A stretch of DNA of 64,000 bases, from positions 3,668,001 to 3,732,000 of the forward strand of contig NC_135020.1 of the NCBI RefSeq assembly GCF_051020955.1, given 5' to 3'. The position numbers were made by a program, and so were the translations under genes. This stretch comes from Megalopta genalis (taxonomy: Eukaryota; Arthropoda; Insecta; Hymenoptera; Halictidae). Shown here one piece after another: positions 1 to 10,827 of the stretch. Numbering within the stretch: the first letter of the stretch is position 1; each line of letters begins with the position of its first letter. The notes below the pieces were generated by a model, which was not told the DNA's origin, did not search any database, and saw only the letters and a list, made by a program, of their open reading frames with translations.

Positions 1-965
1 TGTTATTGTCGTTCTTGTTGCTCTTGTTGCTCTTGTTGTTCTTGTTGTTCTTGTTGCGCTTGTTGTTCTTGTTGTTCTTGTTGCTCTTGTTGCTCTTGTT
101 GCTCTTGTTGCTCTTGTTGGTCTTGTTGCTCTGGTTGTTGATGTTCTTGTTGTTAATGTTGTTGTTGTTCTTGTTGTTCTTGTTGCTCTTGTTGCTCTTG
201 TTGTTCTTGTTGTTCTTCTTGTTGTTGTTCTTGCTGTTCTTGTTGTTCTTTCTGTTCTTGTTGTTCTTGTTCTTGTTCTTGTTGTTCTTGTTGCTCTTGT
301 TGCTCTTGTTGCTCTTGTTGTTCTTGTTGTTCTTGTTGTTCTTGTTGTTCTTGTTGTTCTTCTTGTTGTTGTTCTTGCTGTTCTTGTTCTTGTTGTCCTT
401 GTTGTTCTTTCTGTTCTTGTTGTTCTTGTTGTTGTTCTTGTTGTTCTTGTTGTTCTTGTTGTTGTTCTTGTTGTTCTTGTTTTTCTTGTTGTTCTCGTTG
501 TTCTTGTTGTTCTCGTTGTTCTCGTTGTTCTCGTTGTTCTCGTTGTTCTTGTTGTTCTCGTTGTTCTTGTTGTTCCGGTTGTTCTTGTTGTTCTTGTTCT
601 TGTTCTTGTTGTTCTTGTTTTTCTTGCTGTTCATGTTGTCTTGTTGTCCTTGTTGTTCTAGTTGTTCTTGTTGTTCTTGTTGTTCTTGTTGTTCTTGTTG
701 TTCTTGTTGTTCTTGTTGTTCTTGTTGTTCTTGTTGTTGTTGTTCTAGTTGTCCTTGTTGTTGTTGTTCTGGTTGTTCTTGTTGTTCCGGTTGTTCATGT
801 TGTTGTTCTTGTTGTTGTTGTTGTTCTTATTTTTGTTGTTGTTGTTGTCGTTGTCCTTGTTGTTCTTGTTGTTCTTGTTGTTCTTGTTGTTCTTGTTGTT
901 GTTCTTGTTGTTCTTGTTGTTCTTGTTGTTGTTCTTGTTGTTCTTGTTGTTCTTGTTGTTCTCGA
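1..965 (+). repeat. Left-edge mosaic of satellite modules
   Basis: No gene is visible here. The stretch begins inside the array and strings together modules that recur elsewhere. A Val-Asp type marker with TTAA lies at about 153, CCGG at about 575 and 787, isolated CTCG variants at about 491-565, and the first copy of the element with the 1-bp deletion at 627-660. Next comes a CTAG/CTGG header at about 741-775 and a TTATTTTTG patch at about 827. The 733-810 portion resembles the headers at 48513, 49730, 53624, 57324, 61462 and 63097, so the left edge is related to material at the right end of the window. The homology with the tandem 4.35-kb repeat starts at about 966-970. Confidence 0.8.
627..660 (+). 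repeat. Single-base-deletion element (phase-shift landmark), representative of 19 copies
   Basis: The motif CTGTTCATG is followed by TTGTCTTG, where the regular pattern would be TTGTTCTTG; one T is missing. It then continues TTGTCC and ends at CTAG. Copies start at 627, 3686, 5014, 8043, 9371, 12607, 16720, 24589, 28602, 32990, 45268, 46194, 47483, 48391, 49626, 51188, 52603, 53520 and 55082. All share the same missing base, so they descend from one event. Each copy moves the triplet phase by one, and the Val-Val-Leu frame ends at the CTAG of every copy that it reaches. No copy lies between 33024 and 45268, which is why the longest open frame is found there. Confidence 0.93.
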
Positions 966-1242
966 TGTTCTCGTTGTCCTCGTTGTTCTCGTTGTTCTCG
1001 TTGTTCTCGTTGTTCTCGTTGGTCTCGTTGTTCTCGTTGTTCTCGTTGTTCTCGTTGTTCTCGTTGCTCTCGTTGTTCTTGTTGTTCTTGTTGTTCTTGT
1101 TGTTCTTGTTGTTCTTGTTGTTCTTGTTGTTCTTGTTGTTCTTGTTGTTCTCGTTGTTCTTGTTGTTCATGTTGATCTTGCTGATCTTGTTGTTCTTGTT
1201 GTTCTTGTTGTTCTTGTTTTTGTTGTTCTTGTTGTTGTTGTT

Positions 1243-1424
1243 CTTGTCGTTGTGGTTCTTGTTGTTCCTGTTGTTGTTATTGTTCTTGTTGTTCTTGTTG
1301 TTGTTGTTCATGTGGTTCTTGTTGTTGTTGCTCTTGCTGTTCTTGTTCTTGTTGTCCTTGTTGTTCTTTCTGTTCTTGTTGTTTTTGTTGTTGTTGTTGT
1401 TGTTGTTGTTGTCCTTGCCGTTCT
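1243..1424 (+). repeat. Module B (about 180 bp), representative copy of 26
   Basis: A recognisable variant module from CTTGTCGTTGTGG to CCTTGCCGTTC. In between are TTCCTG, TTCATGTGG, CTCTTGCTG, TTCTTTCTG and a pure TTG run. Copies start at 1243, 1969, 2836, 4164, 5588, 6314, 7190, 8521, 10149, 10872, 11847, 13178, 17162, 23646, 25178, 29185, 33441, 40386, 50590, 51393, 54484, 55296, 58031, 60192, 62001 and 63606. Those at 1969, 6314 and 10872 begin TTGTTGTGG instead of TCGTTGTGG and form a subfamily tied to one position of repeat A. The run of TTG before TCC varies from 6 to 15 triplets. The copy at 58031 lacks the usual right end. Confidence 0.92.
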
Positions 1425-1656
1425 TGTTGTTCTTGTTGTTCTTGTTGTTCTTGTTGTTCTTGTTGTTCTTGTTGGTCTTGTTGCTCTTGTTGATCTTGTT
1501 GTTCTTGTTGTTCTTGTTGTTGTTCTTGTTGTTCTTGTTGTTCTTGTTGTTGTTCTTGTTGTTCTTGTTGTTCTTTTTGTTCTTGATGTTCTTGTTGTTC
1601 TTGTTGTTCTTGTTGTTCTTGTTGTTCTTGTTGTTCTTGTTGTTCTTGTTGTTCTT

Positions 1657-1687
<31 letters not shown>

Positions 1688-1875
1688 TTCCTGTTGTTTT
1701 TGTTGTTCATGTTGTTCTTGTTGTTCTCCTTGTTGTTGTTCTAGTTGTCCTTGTTGTTGTTGTTGTCCTTGTTGCTCTTGTTGTTGTTGTCCTTGCTGTT
1801 CTTGTTGTGCTTGTTGTTCTTGTTGATCTTGTTGTTCTTGTTCCTCTTGTTGCTCTTGTTGTTCTCGTTGCTCTT

Positions 1876-1924
<49 letters not shown>

Positions 1925-2104
1925 TTGTTCTTGTAGTTCTTGTTTTTGTTGTTCTTGTTGTTGTTGTTCTTGTTGTTGTGGTTCTTGTTGTTCCTGTTGT
2001 TGTTCTTGTTGTTCTTGTTGTTGTTGTTCATGTGGTTCTTGTTGTTGTTGCTCTTGCTGTTCTTGTTCTTGTTGTCCTTGTTGTTCTTTCTGTTCTTGTT
2101 GTTT

Positions 2105-2141
<37 letters not shown>

Positions 2142-2760
2142 CCTTGCCGTTCTTGTTGTTCTTGTTGTTCTTGTTGTTCTTGTTGTTCTTGTTGTTCTTG
2201 TTGGTCTTGTTGGTCTTGTTGATCTTGTTGTTCTTGTTGTTCTTGTTGTTGTTCTTGTTGTTCTTGTTGTTGTTGTTGTTGTTCTTGTTGTTCTCGTTGT
2301 TCTCGTTGTTCTCGTTGTTCTCGTTGATCTCGTTGTTCTCGTTGTTCTCGTTGTTCTCGTTGTTCTCGTTGTTCTCGTTGTTCTCGTTGTTCTCGTTGTT
2401 CTCGTTGTCCTAGTTGTTCTCGTTGTTCTCGTTGTTCTCGTTGGTCTCGCTGTTCTCGTTGTTCTCGTTGTTCTTGTTGTTCTTGTTGTTCTTGTTGTTC
2501 TTGTTGTTCTTGTTGTTCTTGTTGTTCTTGTTGTTCTTGTTGTTCTTGTTGTTCTCGTTGTTCTTGTTCTTCTCGTTGTTCTTGTTGTTCTTGTTGCTCT
2601 TGCTGTTCATGTTGTTCTTGTTGTTGTTGTTGATGATGTTGTCCTTGTTGTTCTTGTTGTTGTTGTCCTTGTTGTGCTTGTTGTGCTTGTTGTTCTTGTT
2701 GATCTTGTTGATCTTGTTGTTCTTGTTGCACTTGTTGCTCTTGTTGTTCTCGTTGCTCTT

Positions 2761-2791
<31 letters not shown>

Positions 2792-2829
2792 TTGTTCTTG
2801 TAGTTCTTGTTTTTGTTGTTCTTGTTGTT

Positions 2830-2977
2830 GTTGTTCTTGTCGTTGTGGTTCTTGTTGTTCCTGTTGTTGTTATTGTTCTTGTTGTTCTTGTTGTTGTTGT
2901 TCATGTGGTTCTTGTTGTTGTTGCTCTTGCTGTTCTTGTTCTTGTTGTCCTTGTTGTTATTTCTGTTCTTGTTGTTT

Positions 2978-3008
<31 letters not shown>

Positions 3009-4305
3009 CCTTGCCGTTCTTGTTGTTCTTGTTGTTCTTGTTGTTCTTGTTGTTCTTGTTGTTCTTGTTGGTCTTGTTGCTCTTGTTGATCTTGTTGTTC
3101 TTGTTGTTCTTGTTGTTGTTCTTGTTGTTCTTGTTGTTCTTGTTGTTGTTCTTGTTGTTCTCGTTGTTTTCGTTGTTCTCGTTGTTCTCGTTGTTCTCGT
3201 TTTTCTCGTTGATCTCGTTGTTCTCGTTGTTCTCGTTGTTCTCGTTGTTCTCGTTGTTCTCGTTGTTCTCGTTGTTCACGTTGTCCTCGTTGTTCTCGTT
3301 GTTCTCGTTGTCCTCGTTGGTCTCGTTGTTCTCGTTGTTCTCGTTGTTCACGTTGTTCTCGTTGGTCTCGTTGGTCTCGTTGTTCTCGTTGTTCTCGTTG
3401 TTCTCGTTGTTCTCGTTGGTCTCGTTGTTCTCGTTGTTCTCGTTGTTCTCGTTGTTCTCGGTGTTCTCGTTGTTTTTGTTGTTCTTGTTGTTCTTGTTGT
3501 TCTTGTTGTTCTTGTTGTTCTTGTTGTTCTTGTTGTTCTTGTTGTTCATGTTGATCTTGTTGTTCTTCTTGTTGTTGTTCTAGTTGTCCTTGTTGTTGTT
3601 GTTCTGGTTGTCCTTGTTGTCCTTGTTGTTCTTGTTGTTCCGGTTGTTCTTGTTGTTCTTGTTCTTGTTGTTCTTGTTGTTTTTGCTGTTCATGTTGTCT
3701 TGTTGTCCTTGTTGTTCTAGTTGTTCTTGTTGTTCTTGTTGTTCTTGTTGTTCTTGTTGTTCTTGTTGTTCTTGTTGTTGTTGTTCTAGTTGTTCTTGTT
3801 GTTGTTGTTCTGGTTGTTCTTGTTGTTCTTGTTGTTCTTGTTGTTGTTGTTGTTGTTGTTCTTATTTTTGTTGTTTTTGTTGTTGTTATTGTTGTTGTTA
3901 TCCTTGTTGTTCTTGTTGTTCTTTTTGTTCTTGTTGTTCTTGTTGTTGTTGTTCTAGTTGTTCTTGTTGTTGTTGTTCTGGTTGTTCTTGTTGTTCTTGT
4001 TGTTCTTGTTGTTGTTGTTGTTGTTCTTATTTTTGTTGTTGTTGTTGTTGTTATTGTTGTTGTTATCCTTGTTGTTCTTGTTGTTCTTTTTGTTCTTGAT
4101 GTTCTTGTTGTTCTTGTTGTTCTTGTTGTTCTTGTTGTTCTTGTTGTTCTTGTTGTTGTTGTTCTTGTCGTTGTGGTTCTTGTTGTTCCTGTTGTTGTTA
4201 TTGTTCTTGTTGTTCTTGTTGTTGTTGTTCATGTGGTTCTTGTTGTTGTTGCTCTTGCTGTTCTTGTTCTTGTTGTCCTTGTTGTTCTTTCTGTTCTTGT
4301 TGTTT

Positions 4306-4336
<31 letters not shown>

Positions 4337-5305
4337 CCTTGCCGTTCTTGTTGTTCTTGTTGTTCTTGTTGTTCTTGTTGTTCTTGTTGTTCTTGTTGGT
4401 CTTGTTGCTCTTGTTGATCTTGTTGTTCTTGTTGTTCTTGTTGTTGTTCTTGTTGTTCTTGTTGTTCTTGTTGTTGTTCTTGTTGTTCTCGTTGTTTTCG
4501 TTGTTCTCGTTGTTCTCGTTGTTCTCGTTTTTCTCGTTGATCTCGTTGTTCTCGTTGTTCTCGTTGTTCTCGTTGTTCTCGTTGTTCTCGTTGTTCTCGT
4601 TGTTCACGTTGTCCTCGTTGTTCTCGTTGTTCTCGTTGTCCTCGTTGGTCTCGTTGTTCTCGTTGTTCTCGTTGTTCACGTTGTTCTCGTTGGTCTCGTT
4701 GGTCTCGTTGTTCTCGTTGTTCTCGTTGTTCTCGTTGTTCTCGTTGGTCTCGTTGTTCTCGTTGTTCTCGTTGTTCTCGTTGTTCTCGGTGTTCTCGTTG
4801 TTTTTGTTGTTCTTGTTGTTCTTGTTGTTCTTGTTGTTCTTGTTGTTCTTGTTGTTCTTGTTGTTCTTGTTGTTCATGTTGATCTTGTTGTTCTTCTTGT
4901 TGTTGTTCTAGTTGTCCTTGTTGTTGTTGTTCTGGTTGTCCTTGTTGTCCTTGTTGTTCTTGTTGTTCCGGTTGTTCTTGTTGTTCTTGTTCTTGTTGTT
5001 CTTGTTGTTTTTGCTGTTCATGTTGTCTTGTTGTCCTTGTTGTTCTAGTTGTTCTTGTTGTTCTTGTTGTTCTTGTTGTTCTTGTTGTTCTTGTTGTTCT
5101 TGTTGTTGTTGTTCTAGTTGTTCTTGTTGTTGTTGTTCTGGTTGTTCTTGTTGTTCTTGTTGTTCTTGTTGTTGTTGTTGTTGTTGTTCTTATTTTTGTT
5201 GTTTTTGTTGTTGTTATTGTTGTTGTTATCCTTGTTGTTCTTGTTGTTCTTTTTGTTCTTGTTGTTCTTGTTGTTGTTGTTCTAGTTGTTCTTGTTGTTG
5301 TTGTT
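2830..5305 (+). repeat. Nested 1,328-bp tandem duplication inside repeat A copy 1
   Basis: Landmarks in about 2830-4157 recur 1,328 bp later: module B 2836/4164, CTCG block 3160/4488, CCGG 3640/4968, deletion element 3686/5014. The second copy is cut short at about 5305, where the sequence switches into the CTCG stretch that opens the next 4.35-kb copy. The pair was therefore present before the 4.35-kb unit was duplicated, giving a two-level hierarchy. Confidence 0.87.
3160..3472 (+). repeat. CTCG sub-array, representative of the CpG-bearing blocks
   Basis: Units of CTCGTTGTT replace CTTGTTGTT, giving one CpG every 9 bp in an otherwise CpG-poor array. This block also has GTTTTC, CTCGTTTTTC, TTCACG and CTCGGTG variants. 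Other blocks of at least about 100 bp: 961-1075, 2293-2470, 4488-4800, 5315-5420, 6647-6824, 7517-7829, 8845-9157, 11205-11382, 12171-12393, 13453-13649, 15761-15919, 16311-16516, 19759-19911, 20230-20425, 21516-21702, 22039-22234, 23307-23520, 23946-24376, 25469-25664, 28085-28254, 29476-29671, 32122-32299, 32599-32786, 35715-35829, 36957-37170, 38574-38716, 42717-42822, 44442-44592, 46657-46807, 51882-52032, 56079-56247, 58805-58999, 59397-59610, 60660-60865, 61173-61386 and 62852-63021. Shorter runs occur elsewhere. Confidence 0.92.
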
Positions 5306-5310
5306 CTGGT

Positions 5311-6001
5311 TGTTCTCGTTGTCCTCGTTGTTCTCGTTGTTCTCGTTGTTCTCGTTGTTCTCGTTGGTCTCGTTGTTCTCGTTGTTCTCGTTGTTCTCGT
5401 TGTTCTCGTTGCTCTCGTTGTTCTTGTTGTTCTTGTTGTTCTTGTTGTTCTTGTTGTTCTTGTTGTTCTTGTTGTTCTTGTTGTTCTTGTTGTTCTCGTT
5501 GTTCTTGTTGTTCATGTTGATCTTGCTGATCTTGTTGTTCTTGTTGTTCTTGTTGTTCTTGTTTTTGTTGTTCTTGTTGTTGTTGTTCTTGTCGTTGTGG
5601 TTCTTGTTGTTCCTGTTGTTGTTATTGTTCTTGTTGTTCTTGTTGTTGTTGTTCATGTGGTTCTTGTTGTTGTTGCTCTTGCTGTTCTTGTTCTTGTTGT
5701 CCTTGTTGTTCTTTCTGTTCTTGTTGTTTTTGTTGTTGTTGTTGTTGTTGTTGTTGTCCTTGCCGTTCTTGTTGTTCTTGTTGTTCTTGTTGTTCTTGTT
5801 GTTCTTGTTGTTCTTGTTGGTCTTGTTGCTCTTGTTGATCTTGTTGTTCTTGTTGTTCTTGTTGTTGTTCTTGTTGTTCTTGTTGTTCTTGTTGTTGTTC
5901 TTGTTGTTCTTGTTGTTCTTTTTGTTCTTGATGTTCTTGTTGTTCTTGTTGTTCTTGTTGTTCTTGTTGTTCTTGTTGTTCTTGTTGTTCTTGTTGTTCT
6001 T

Positions 6002-6032
<31 letters not shown>

Positions 6033-6220
6033 TTCCTGTTGTTTTTGTTGTTCATGTTGTTCTTGTTGTTCTCCTTGTTGTTGTTCTAGTTGTCCTTGTT
6101 GTTGTTGTTGTCCTTGTTGCTCTTGTTGTTGTTGTCCTTGCTGTTCTTGTTGTGCTTGTTGTTCTTGTTGATCTTGTTGTTCTTGTTCCTCTTGTTGCTC
6201 TTGTTGTTCTCGTTGCTCTT

Positions 6221-6269
<49 letters not shown>

Positions 6270-6449
6270 TTGTTCTTGTAGTTCTTGTTTTTGTTGTTCT
6301 TGTTGTTGTTGTTCTTGTTGTTGTGGTTCTTGTTGTTCCTGTTGTTGTTCTTGTTGTTCTTGTTGTTGTTGTTCATGTGGTTCTTGTTGTTGTTGCTCTT
6401 GCTGTTCTTGTTCTTGTTGTCCTTGTTGTTCTTTCTGTTCTTGTTGTTT

Positions 6450-6486
<37 letters not shown>

Positions 6487-7114
6487 CCTTGCCGTTCTTG
6501 TTGTTCTTGTTGTTCTTGTTGTTCTTGTTGTTCTTGTTGTTCTTGTTGTTCTTGTTGGTCTTGTTGGTCTTGTTGATCTTGTTGTTCTTGTTGTTCTTGT
6601 TGTTGTTCTTGTTGTTCTTGTTGTTGTTGTTGTTGTTCTTGTTGTTCTCGTTGTTCTCGTTGTTCTCGTTGTTCTCGTTGATCTCGTTGTTCTCGTTGTT
6701 CTCGTTGTTCTCGTTGTTCTCGTTGTTCTCGTTGTTCTCGTTGTTCTCGTTGTTCTCGTTGTCCTAGTTGTTCTCGTTGTTCTCGTTGTTCTCGTTGGTC
6801 TCGCTGTTCTCGTTGTTCTCGTTGTTCTTGTTGTTCTTGTTGTTCTTGTTGTTCTTGTTGTTCTTGTTGTTCTTGTTGTTCTTGTTGTTCTTGTTGTTCT
6901 TGTTGTTCTCGTTGTTCTTGTTCTTCTCGTTGTTCTTGTTGTTCTTGTTGCTCTTGCTGTTCATGTTGTTCTTGTTGTTGTTGTTGATGATGTTGTCCTT
7001 GTTGTTCTTGTTGTTGTTGTCCTTGTTGTGCTTGTTGTGCTTGTTGTTCTTGTTGATCTTGTTGATCTTGTTGTTCTTGTTGCACTTGTTGCTCTTGTTG
7101 TTCTCGTTGCTCTT

Positions 7115-7145
<31 letters not shown>

Positions 7146-7331
7146 TTGTTCTTGTAGTTCTTGTTTTTGTTGTTCTTGTTGTTGTTGTTCTTGTCGTTGT
7201 GGTTCTTGTTGTTCCTGTTGTTGTTATTGTTCTTGTTGTTCTTGTTGTTGTTGTTCATGTGGTTCTTGTTGTTGTTGCTCTTGCTGTTCTTGTTCTTGTT
7301 GTCCTTGTTGTTCTTTCTGTTCTTGTTGTTT

Positions 7332-7365
<34 letters not shown>

Positions 7366-8662
7366 CCTTGCCGTTCTTGTTGTTCTTGTTGTTCTTGTTG
7401 TTCTTGTTGTTCTTGTTGTTCTTGTTGGTCTTGTTGCTCTTGTTGATCTTGTTGTTCTTGTTGTTCTTGTTGTTGTTCTTGTTGTTCTTGTTGTTCTTGT
7501 TGTTGTTCTTGTTGTTCTCGTTGTTTTCGTTGTTCTCGTTGTTCTCGTTGTTCTCGTTTTTCTCGTTGATCTCGTTGTTCTCGTTGTTCTCGTTGTTCTC
7601 GTTGTTCTCGTTGTTCTCGTTGTTCTCGTTGTTCACGTTGTCCTCGTTGTTCTCGTTGTTCTCGTTGTCCTCGTTGGTCTCGTTGTTCTCGTTGTTCTCG
7701 TTGTTCACGTTGTTCTCGTTGGTCTCGTTGGTCTCGTTGTTCTCGTTGTTCTCGTTGTTCTCGTTGTTCTCGTTGGTCTCGTTGTTCTCGTTGTTCTCGT
7801 TGTTCTCGTTGTTCTCGGTGTTCTCGTTGTTTTTGTTGTTCTTGTTGTTCTTGTTGTTCTTGTTGTTCTTGTTGTTCTTGTTGTTCTTGTTGTTCTTGTT
7901 GTTCATGTTGATCTTGTTGTTCTTCTTGTTGTTGTTCTAGTTGTCCTTGTTGTTGTTGTTCTGGTTGTCCTTGTTGTCCTTGTTGTTCTTGTTGTTCCGG
8001 TTGTTCTTGTTGTTCTTGTTCTTGTTGTTCTTGTTGTTTTTGCTGTTCATGTTGTCTTGTTGTCCTTGTTGTTCTAGTTGTTCTTGTTGTTCTTGTTGTT
8101 CTTGTTGTTCTTGTTGTTCTTGTTGTTCTTGTTGTTGTTGTTCTAGTTGTTCTTGTTGTTGTTGTTCTGGTTGTTCTTGTTGTTCTTGTTGTTCTTGTTG
8201 TTGTTGTTGTTGTTGTTCTTATTTTTGTTGTTTTTGTTGTTGTTATTGTTGTTGTTATCCTTGTTGTTCTTGTTGTTCTTTTTGTTCTTGTTGTTCTTGT
8301 TGTTGTTGTTCTAGTTGTTCTTGTTGTTGTTGTTCTGGTTGTTCTTGTTGTTCTTGTTGTTCTTGTTGTTGTTGTTGTTGTTCTTATTTTTGTTGTTGTT
8401 GTTGTTGTTATTGTTGTTGTTATCCTTGTTGTTCTTGTTGTTCTTTTTGTTCTTGATGTTCTTGTTGTTCTTGTTGTTCTTGTTGTTCTTGTTGTTCTTG
8501 TTGTTCTTGTTGTTGTTGTTCTTGTCGTTGTGGTTCTTGTTGTTCCTGTTGTTGTTATTGTTCTTGTTGTTCTTGTTGTTGTTGTTCATGTGGTTCTTGT
8601 TGTTGTTGCTCTTGCTGTTCTTGTTCTTGTTGTCCTTGTTGTTCTTTCTGTTCTTGTTGTTT

Positions 8663-8693
<31 letters not shown>

Positions 8694-9662
8694 CCTTGCC
8701 GTTCTTGTTGTTCTTGTTGTTCTTGTTGTTCTTGTTGTTCTTGTTGTTCTTGTTGGTCTTGTTGCTCTTGTTGATCTTGTTGTTCTTGTTGTTCTTGTTG
8801 TTGTTCTTGTTGTTCTTGTTGTTCTTGTTGTTGTTCTTGTTGTTCTCGTTGTTTTCGTTGTTCTCGTTGTTCTCGTTGTTCTCGTTTTTCTCGTTGATCT
8901 CGTTGTTCTCGTTGTTCTCGTTGTTCTCGTTGTTCTCGTTGTTCTCGTTGTTCTCGTTGTTCACGTTGTCCTCGTTGTTCTCGTTGTTCTCGTTGTCCTC
9001 GTTGGTCTCGTTGTTCTCGTTGTTCTCGTTGTTCACGTTGTTCTCGTTGGTCTCGTTGGTCTCGTTGTTCTCGTTGTTCTCGTTGTTCTCGTTGTTCTCG
9101 TTGGTCTCGTTGTTCTCGTTGTTCTCGTTGTTCTCGTTGTTCTCGGTGTTCTCGTTGTTTTTGTTGTTCTTGTTGTTCTTGTTGTTCTTGTTGTTCTTGT
9201 TGTTCTTGTTGTTCTTGTTGTTCTTGTTGTTCATGTTGATCTTGTTGTTCTTCTTGTTGTTGTTCTAGTTGTCCTTGTTGTTGTTGTTCTGGTTGTCCTT
9301 GTTGTCCTTGTTGTTCTTGTTGTTCCGGTTGTTCTTGTTGTTCTTGTTCTTGTTGTTCTTGTTGTTTTTGCTGTTCATGTTGTCTTGTTGTCCTTGTTGT
9401 TCTAGTTGTTCTTGTTGTTCTTGTTGTTCTTGTTGTTCTTGTTGTTCTTGTTGTTCTTGTTGTTGTTGTTCTAGTTGTTCTTGTTGTTGTTGTTCTGGTT
9501 GTTCTTGTTGTTCTTGTTGTTCTTGTTGTTGTTGTTGTTGTTGTTCTTATTTTTGTTGTTTTTGTTGTTGTTATTGTTGTTGTTATCCTTGTTGTTCTTG
9601 TTGTTCTTTTTGTTCTTGTTGTTCTTGTTGTTGTTGTTCTAGTTGTTCTTGTTGTTGTTGTT
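5311..9662 (+). repeat. Higher-order repeat A, copy 2 (4.36 kb)
   Basis: Direct tandem copy of the preceding block. Landmarks repeat in the same order: module B at 5588, 6314, 7190 and 8521; CTCG blocks at about 5315-5420, 6647-6824, 7517-7829 and 8845-9157; deletion elements at 8043 and 9371; CCGG at 7997 and 9325. Compared with copy 1 it has gained one 9-bp unit near 6540 and a TTG triplet near 7345, and near 7313 it has TTC-TTT where copy 1 has TTA-TTT (near 2959). Divergence from the copy 1 pattern begins at about 9662, where the header continues into a different module order. Confidence 0.9.
7184..9662 (+). repeat. Nested 1,328-bp tandem duplication inside repeat A copy 2
   Basis: Same internal pair as in copy 1: module B 7190/8521, CTCG block 7517/8845, CCGG 7997/9325, deletion element 8043/9371. 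Most landmarks are exactly 1,328 bp apart; the module B starts are 1,331 bp apart because one TTG was added in the first TTG run. It shows that length changes occur in triplet steps. Confidence 0.87.
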
Positions 9663-9836
9663 CTGGTTGTTCTTGTTGTTCTTGTTGTTCTTGTTGTTGT
9701 TGTTGTTGTTCTTATTTTTGTTGTTGTTGTTGTTGTTATTGTTGTTGTTATCCTTGTTGTTCTTGTTGTTCTTTTTGTTCTTGATGTTCTTGTTGTTCTT
9801 GTTGTTCTTGTTGTTCTTGTTGTTCTTGTTGTTCTT

Positions 9837-9867
<31 letters not shown>

Positions 9868-10055
9868 TTCTTGTTGTTTTTGTTGTTCATGTTGTTCTTG
9901 TTGTTCTTCTTGTTGTTGTTCTAGTTGTCCTTGTTGTTGTTGTTGTCCTTGTTGCTCTTGTTGTTGTTGTCCTTGCTGTTCTTGTTGTGCTTGTTGTTCT
10001 TGTTGATCTTGTTGTTCTTGCTGCTCTTGTTGCTCTTGTTGTTCTCGTTGCTCTT

Positions 10056-10104
<49 letters not shown>

Positions 10105-10559
10105 TTGTTCTTGTAGTTCTTGTTTTTGTTGTTCTTGTTGTTGTTGTTCTTGTCGTTGTGGTTCTTGTTGTTCCTGTTGTTGTTATTGTTCTTGTTGTTC
10201 TTGTTGTTGTTGTTCATGTGGTTCTTGTTGTTGTTGCTCTTGCTGTTCTTGTTCTTGTTGTCCTTGTTGTTCTTTCTGTTCTTGTTGTTTTTGTTGTTGT
10301 TGTTGTTGTTGTTGTCCTTGCCGTTCTTGTTGTTCTTGTTGTTCTTGTTGTTCTTGTTGTTCTTGTTGTTCTTGTTGGTCTTGTTGCTCTTGTTGATCTT
10401 GTTGTTCTTGTTGTTCTTGTTGTTGTTCTTGTTGTTCTTGTTGTTCTTGTTGTTGTTCTTGTTGTTCTTGTTGTTCTTTTTGTTCTTGATGTTCTTGTTG
10501 TTCTTGTTGTTCTTGTTGTTCTTGTTGTTCTTGTTGTTCTTGTTGTTCTTGTTGTTCTT

Positions 10560-10590
<31 letters not shown>

Positions 10591-10778
10591 TTCCTGTTGT
10601 TTTTGTTGTTCATGTTGTTCTTGTTGTTCTCCTTGTTGTTGTTCTAGTTGTCCTTGTTGCTGTTGTTGTCCTTGTTGCTCTTGTTGTTGTTGTCCTTGCT
10701 GTTCTTGTTGTGCTTGTTGTTCTTGTTGATCTTGTTGTTCTTGTTCCTCTTGTTGCTCTTGTTGTTCTCGTTGCTCTT

Positions 10779-10827
<49 letters not shown>

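Larger units (their letters stand above)
966..5310 (+). repeat. Higher-order repeat A, copy 1 (4.35 kb)
   Basis: This 4.35-kb block is repeated immediately downstream. The offset between matching landmarks is 4345 at the left (970 against 5315), 4354 in the middle and 4357 at the right. The copies therefore differ by 9- and 3-bp length changes inside simple TTG stretches. Reading both in the same frame gives 822 and 826 residues that differ only by those in-frame additions and one Ile/Leu change, so the copies are nearly identical. Contents: G-T-rich module B at 1243, 1969, 2836 and 4164; CTCG blocks at about 961-1075, 2293-2470, 3160-3472 and 4488-4800; elements with the 1-bp deletion starting at 3686 and 5014; CCGG at 3640 and 4968. 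Near-identity suggests a recent duplication or active homogenisation (inference). Confidence 0.9.

Noticed and set aside
3954..4877. Asn-Asn-Lys and Leu-Leu-Phe frames on opposite strands
   Set aside because: They are the two readings of the same units, both ending at the palindromic CTAG stop. Identical lengths recur because the higher-order repeats recur.
5622..7085. Gln-Gln-Glu repeat frames on the - strand (also 1277-2731, 44260-44763, 46466-46978, 51622-52098, 55822-56409)
   Set aside because: This is the most protein-like reading, but it is cut repeatedly by TAA from TTA-containing units and by frame shifts. The starts are chance ATG codons, the common CTCG variant is replacing (Gln to Arg), and no flanking domain or splice pattern is visible.
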